Below are positions 61,414 to 64,000 of a DNA stretch of 64,000 bases, in pieces. The notes under the pieces are model-generated. The model was not told the DNA's origin. It worked only from the letters and a program-made list of their open reading frames with translations, and searched no databases. The first letter of the stretch is position 1. Each line of letters opens with the position of its first letter. The position numbers and the translations under genes were made by a program. The stretch comes from Ruminococcus sp. (GTDB lineage: Bacteria > Bacillota > Clostridia > Oscillospirales > Ruminococcaceae): contig JAFXSC010000012.1 of NCBI GenBank assembly GCA_017525915.1, positions 169,852-233,851 of the forward strand, written 5' to 3'.

Positions 61414-62208
61414 TTATTTCTTGCCGAGAAAAATAGTTCCGATGTCCCTGTCCTCGAACAGGTCGTAGAGGAGCTCGGGGTCTTTTCCGTTCATTATCAC
61501 CATGTCGATACCGGCTTCGGTCGCTATCTTTGCGGCGTTTATCTTGGTGGACATTCCGCCCGTGCCGAGACTTGAACCTGCACCGCCAGCCATAGCCTCT
61601 ATCTCCGGAGTTACCTCCTCTACCACATATACCGGCTTTGCGTCCGGATTGCTGCGCGGGTCGTCGTCGTAGAGACCGTCGATGTCGGAAAGGATAAGCA
61701 GGAGGTCAGCTCCCGAAAGCTCCGCAACGAGCGCCGAAAGCGAGTCGTTCTCGCCTATTTCAAGCTCCAGCTCGTCGATAGCGATGGTGTCATTCTCGTT
61801 GACTATCGGGATAACGCCCATCTGCACGAGAGTTTCAACGGTATTCTTGAAATTCTCACAGTGGCTCGGGTTGTTGATAATGGTCTTCGTGAGGAGTATC
61901 TGTCCCACGGTAACGCTGTATTTTGCGAACATATCGTCATAAACGTGCATGAGCTCACACTGACCGATAGCAGCAACAGCCTGCTTCATCTTGGTATCCT
62001 TCGGTTTTTCCGGCAGTCCGAGCTTTCCGGCACCGAGACCTACTGCACCGGAGGAGACCATGATTATCTCCCTGCCGGAGTTATGAAGGTCAGAGATGAC
62101 GCGGACGAGGTTGGTCATTCGCCTTATATTGAGCTTGCCGGTCTTATGGGCAAGCGTGGACGTACCGAGCTTAATGACGATACGCTTTTTATCGGATATA
62201 TTTCTCAT
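61414..62208 (-). CDS. proB: Glutamate 5-kinase, PUA-less form
   Basis: First step of proline synthesis: ATP-dependent phosphorylation of glutamate. 264 residues, amino-acid-kinase fold, with VIKLGTSTLAHKTGKLNIRR, VSSGAVGLGAGKLGL, IPIVNENDTIAIDEL and SDIDGLYDDDPRSNPDAK. The C-terminal PUA domain of the long enzyme (about 365 residues in E. coli) is absent, as in some other Firmicutes; the gene ends at GTIFLGKK without sign of truncation. Feedback control by proline resides in the kinase domain, so the short form may still be regulated. Followed by proA. Confidence 0.95.
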   Translation of the reverse strand: MRNISDKKRIVIKLGTSTLAHKTGKLNIRRMTNLVRVISDLHNSGREIIMVSSGAVGLGAGKLGLPEKPKDTKMKQAVAAIGQCELMHVYDDMFAKYSVTVGQILLTKTIINNPSHCENFKNTVETLVQMGVIPIVNENDTIAIDELELEIGENDSLSALVAELSGADLLLILSDIDGLYDDDPRSNPDAKPVYVVEEVTPEIEAMAGGAGSSLGTGGMSTKINAAKIATEAGIDMVIMNGKDPELLYDLFEDRDIGTIFLGKK

Positions 62209-62220
62209 TTATATCTTCCT

Positions 62221-63180
62221 TTAATTGACTTTATTGACAGGGTTGCCGTCCAGCCATGCGGTGATATTTCCGCAGACGATATCAATAAGGCGGCGCCTTG
62301 TCTCATACGGTGCCCACGCAGTATGCGGCGTTATCACGCAGTTTTTAGCGGTACGGAGAGGAGTGTCCGGAGACATCGGCTCCTTCTCCAGAACATCAAG
62401 ATAGGCACCGGCAATACGTCCGGAGTTGAGGGCATCGGCAAGGTCGGCCTCGCAGACAGCTCCGCCTCTCGATGTGTTTATAAGAATGGCTGAATCCTTC
62501 ATACAGCCTAATAGTTCGCGGTTTACTATCCCCTTTGTCTGAGGGGTCAGCGGACAGTGGAAGGTGAGAACATCAGCCTTCGCTGCCGCAGTCATTATAT
62601 CAGTGACCTCATACGGAGAGTCAGCCGGTTTAGTTCTTGTGTTTATAACGATATTCATTCCGAAAGCGGCGCCGATCGCTGCAACAGTTCGTCCGATAGA
62701 GCCGTAGCCGACAATTGAAAGAGTTTTTCCGGCAAGCTCGGCGGTCGGTATCGGGAAGCAGGAAAATTTCGGTGAGCGCACCCACATTCCATCCTTAACA
62801 GCAGCATCATAATCACGAATACGGCTGAAATGGTCGAGGATATAAGCGAAGGTCTGCTGAGCAACAGCGTTTGTGGAATACTGACCTGCATTGCAGACAA
62901 CTATGCCCTTCTCAGCAGCATAAGCAGTATCAACATTGTTGTAACCTGTCGCAAAAAGACCGATGTATCTTATATCCGGGCAGGCATCCATGACCTCGCG
63001 GGTTATCGGCACCTTGTTGCAGAGAACAATCTCAGCGTCGCCGATATTAGCAGCGGCATCCTCGGGTTTAGTCAGCGAGATTATCCTTACCTCGCCGAAG
63101 CGCTCTATATCAGCAGGAGTAATGTCTCCCCCGTTGCTTACTGTCTCCCAGTCAAGAACAGCTATCTTCACAGTCTGCAC
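62221..63180 (-). CDS. D-2-hydroxyacid dehydrogenase (NAD-dependent)
   Basis: A 319-residue enzyme of the D-isomer-specific 2-hydroxyacid dehydrogenase family. The Rossmann motif is KTLSIVGYGSIGRTVAAIGA near residue 147; the conserved Arg, Glu and His of the active site lie in NTSRGGAVCEADLADAL, LDVLEKEPMSPDTPL and ITPHTAWAPYETRRR. Text resembles glycerate/hydroxypyruvate reductase types more than D-lactate dehydrogenase, but the substrate is not fixed by sequence. It sits 12 bp before proB and 3 bp after the small acidic membrane protein gene, so all are in one operon driven from 63722-63750. Confidence 0.92.
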   Translation of the reverse strand: MQTVKIAVLDWETVSNGGDITPADIERFGEVRIISLTKPEDAAANIGDAEIVLCNKVPITREVMDACPDIRYIGLFATGYNNVDTAYAAEKGIVVCNAGQYSTNAVAQQTFAYILDHFSRIRDYDAAVKDGMWVRSPKFSCFPIPTAELAGKTLSIVGYGSIGRTVAAIGAAFGMNIVINTRTKPADSPYEVTDIMTAAAKADVLTFHCPLTPQTKGIVNRELLGCMKDSAILINTSRGGAVCEADLADALNSGRIAGAYLDVLEKEPMSPDTPLRTAKNCVITPHTAWAPYETRRRLIDIVCGNITAWLDGNPVNKVN

Positions 63181-63183
63181 CTC

Positions 63184-63636
63184 TCAGTTAAGAAGGCTGT
63201 TGATGGTATTCGCAGCGTTCAGAAGAGTTTCCTCGTCTTCCTCATCTTCGTCGCTGTCACCGTCATCGCTGTTGTCATCTTTGTCATCATTATCATCATC
63301 GCCGCCGTCCTTCTTGTCCTTGTCAGACAGCTCGTCAGTCTTCTTTTCGCGGAAGATGAATGAAAGAACGATCGCACAGAGAATAAGTCCGAGCTCTATC
63401 GCACCGATAACGTAATACAGAGTTCTGTTGTCGGATATCCACACGCCCATTGATATGAATATCGCGGCAGCCATAATGATCTGATAAGGTCGTTTCTGGG
63501 CGGAAAATCTGTATACAAAGAACAGCACGCTGATACATACGAATATCAGGTGCATTGAAAACGGGAACGGGAACAGTGACGGTTTATCGGCGTCAGACTG
63601 CTGAGAAATAGTGTAAAAACTGTTAAATAATTCCAT
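63184..63636 (-). CDS. Small three-span membrane protein with acidic tail
   Basis: A 150-residue protein with no known family. Three hydrophobic segments lie at about 27-45 (MHLIFVCISVLFFVYRF), 53-70 (IIMAAAIFISMGVWI) and 77-98 (YYVIGAIELGLILCAIVLSFIF), followed by a very acidic Asp/Glu-rich stretch (GGDDDNDDKDDNSDDGDSDE) and a short helix at the end. Start ATG 63636 (MELFNSFYTISQ) has the SD GGAG; the longer ATG 63717 lies near the transcription start. It is the first gene of the operon that goes on into the dehydrogenase, proB and proA. Confidence 0.75.
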   Translation of the reverse strand: MELFNSFYTISQQSDADKPSLFPFPFSMHLIFVCISVLFFVYRFSAQKRPYQIIMAAAIFISMGVWISDNRTLYYVIGAIELGLILCAIVLSFIFREKKTDELSDKDKKDGGDDDNDDKDDNSDDGDSDEDEEDEETLLNAANTINSLLN

Positions 63637-63721
63637 ATTAACTCCAGGTCCGCAAACGCGGAAGCTGTGCATTGACGGCGTACAGCCATACCGGTATTTT
63701 CGGGCATACTCAGCCATTTAA

Positions 63722-63750
63722 AGTATAACACATACCCTTTGAAAATTCAA
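63722..63750 (-). promoter_or_regulatory. Promoter of the proBA operon
   Basis: Minus strand TTGAAT (63750-63745), 17-bp spacer, TATACT (63727-63722). Start near 63715, leaving an 80-base leader before ATG 63636. Confidence 0.7.
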
Positions 63751-63821
63751 CTATTTTGTGAAAAATACAGCTTTTTTAATAAAAAAGGCTCTGTGCAGCA
63801 GTTGAGCATTATCTATTTTCT

Positions 63822-63853
63822 GAAAATAAAAATCCCCTTCAATAATGAAGGGG
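63822..63853 (-). terminator. Terminator of the rRNA operon
   Basis: Minus strand CCCCTTCA, loop TTAT, TGAAGGGG, ATTTTTATTTT. It begins 8 bases after the 5S 3' end. Confidence 0.92.
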
Positions 63854-63860
63854 ATCGTAG

Positions 63861-63977
<117 letters not shown>

Positions 63978-64000
63978 TATTTGAAACTTGAAATAAAGCA

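Noticed and set aside
61414-62208. Truncated proB because the PUA domain is missing
   Set aside because: PUA-less glutamate 5-kinases are known in bacteria, the kinase motifs are complete, and the stop codon lies 12 bp before proA as in an intact operon.

Overview
The window is a gene-dense stretch of a Gram-positive, low-to-mid GC bacterial chromosome. It most probably comes from a cellulolytic Ruminococcus or a close relative in the Oscillospiraceae. The main reasons are two tandem secreted GH5 cellulase-type enzymes that each end in a Ser/Thr linker and a type-I dockerin, a Phe T-box leader, Firmicutes-type SD sequences and TTGACA/TATAAT promoters, and Firmicutes gene sets (YfmF/YfmH, Gx transporter with NusG-II protein, VanW, YqeG). 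I did not run any species-level comparison.

Layout. 1-3013 (+): the C-terminal part of a PP2C phosphatase, a protein with a long Gly-Tyr-Pro-Gln-Gln repeat tract, and a small membrane protein. 3050-5466 (-): a CobW-like GTPase and a polysaccharide flippase. 5759-8249 (+): apbE, a NusG-II protein, a Gx transporter and hpt, a compact flavinylation-type cluster followed by purine salvage. 8621-10686 (-): a TIM-barrel protein, a YqeG-like HAD phosphatase and VanW under one promoter. 10908-22111 (-): a TerY-like VWA protein and a PP2C on one side of rpoBC and a divergent Ser/Thr kinase with a zinc ribbon on the other, so the three parts of a TerY-P-type phosphorylation triad flank RNA polymerase. 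22221-24494 (-): an MBOAT/SGNH pair for extracellular O-acylation. 24777-28644 (-): the two dockerin GH5 enzymes. 28764-34842 (-): a DUF3810-like protease-fold membrane protein, uvrB and uvrA. 35083-45311 (+): a LacI-type regulator, a DUF5662-like protein, polA, rimI, an unknown protein, then yfmF-yfmH-lgt-folD. 45407-51510 (-): an aldolase, then the phenylalanyl-tRNA synthetase operon (T-box, pheS, an unknown membrane protein, pheT and a 57-residue membrane protein). 51691-58268 (+): two Thr-rich lipoproteins, a small membrane protein, a bifunctional NAD(P)HX repair enzyme, and an ECF sigma factor coupled to a large single-pass membrane protein. 58333-63636 (-): a membrane protein with a coiled-coil repeat, proA, proB, a D-2-hydroxyacid dehydrogenase and a small acidic membrane protein. 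The end (63861-63977, -) is a 5S rRNA, so a ribosomal RNA operon lies just past the right edge.

The most interesting non-coding signals are: a perfect promoter plus terminator pair at 20612-20772 that predicts a roughly 125-nt unannotated RNA transcribed head-on against the rpoB promoter; a four-G-tract element enclosed by an inverted repeat after the pheT operon (46568-46693); a long palindromic element inserted between the Phe T-box and pheS; and several families of palindromic intergenic repeats. The VWA/PP2C/kinase set arranged around rpoBC is the best candidate for a little-described protein system. All functional statements rest on motif recognition by eye, not on database searches.
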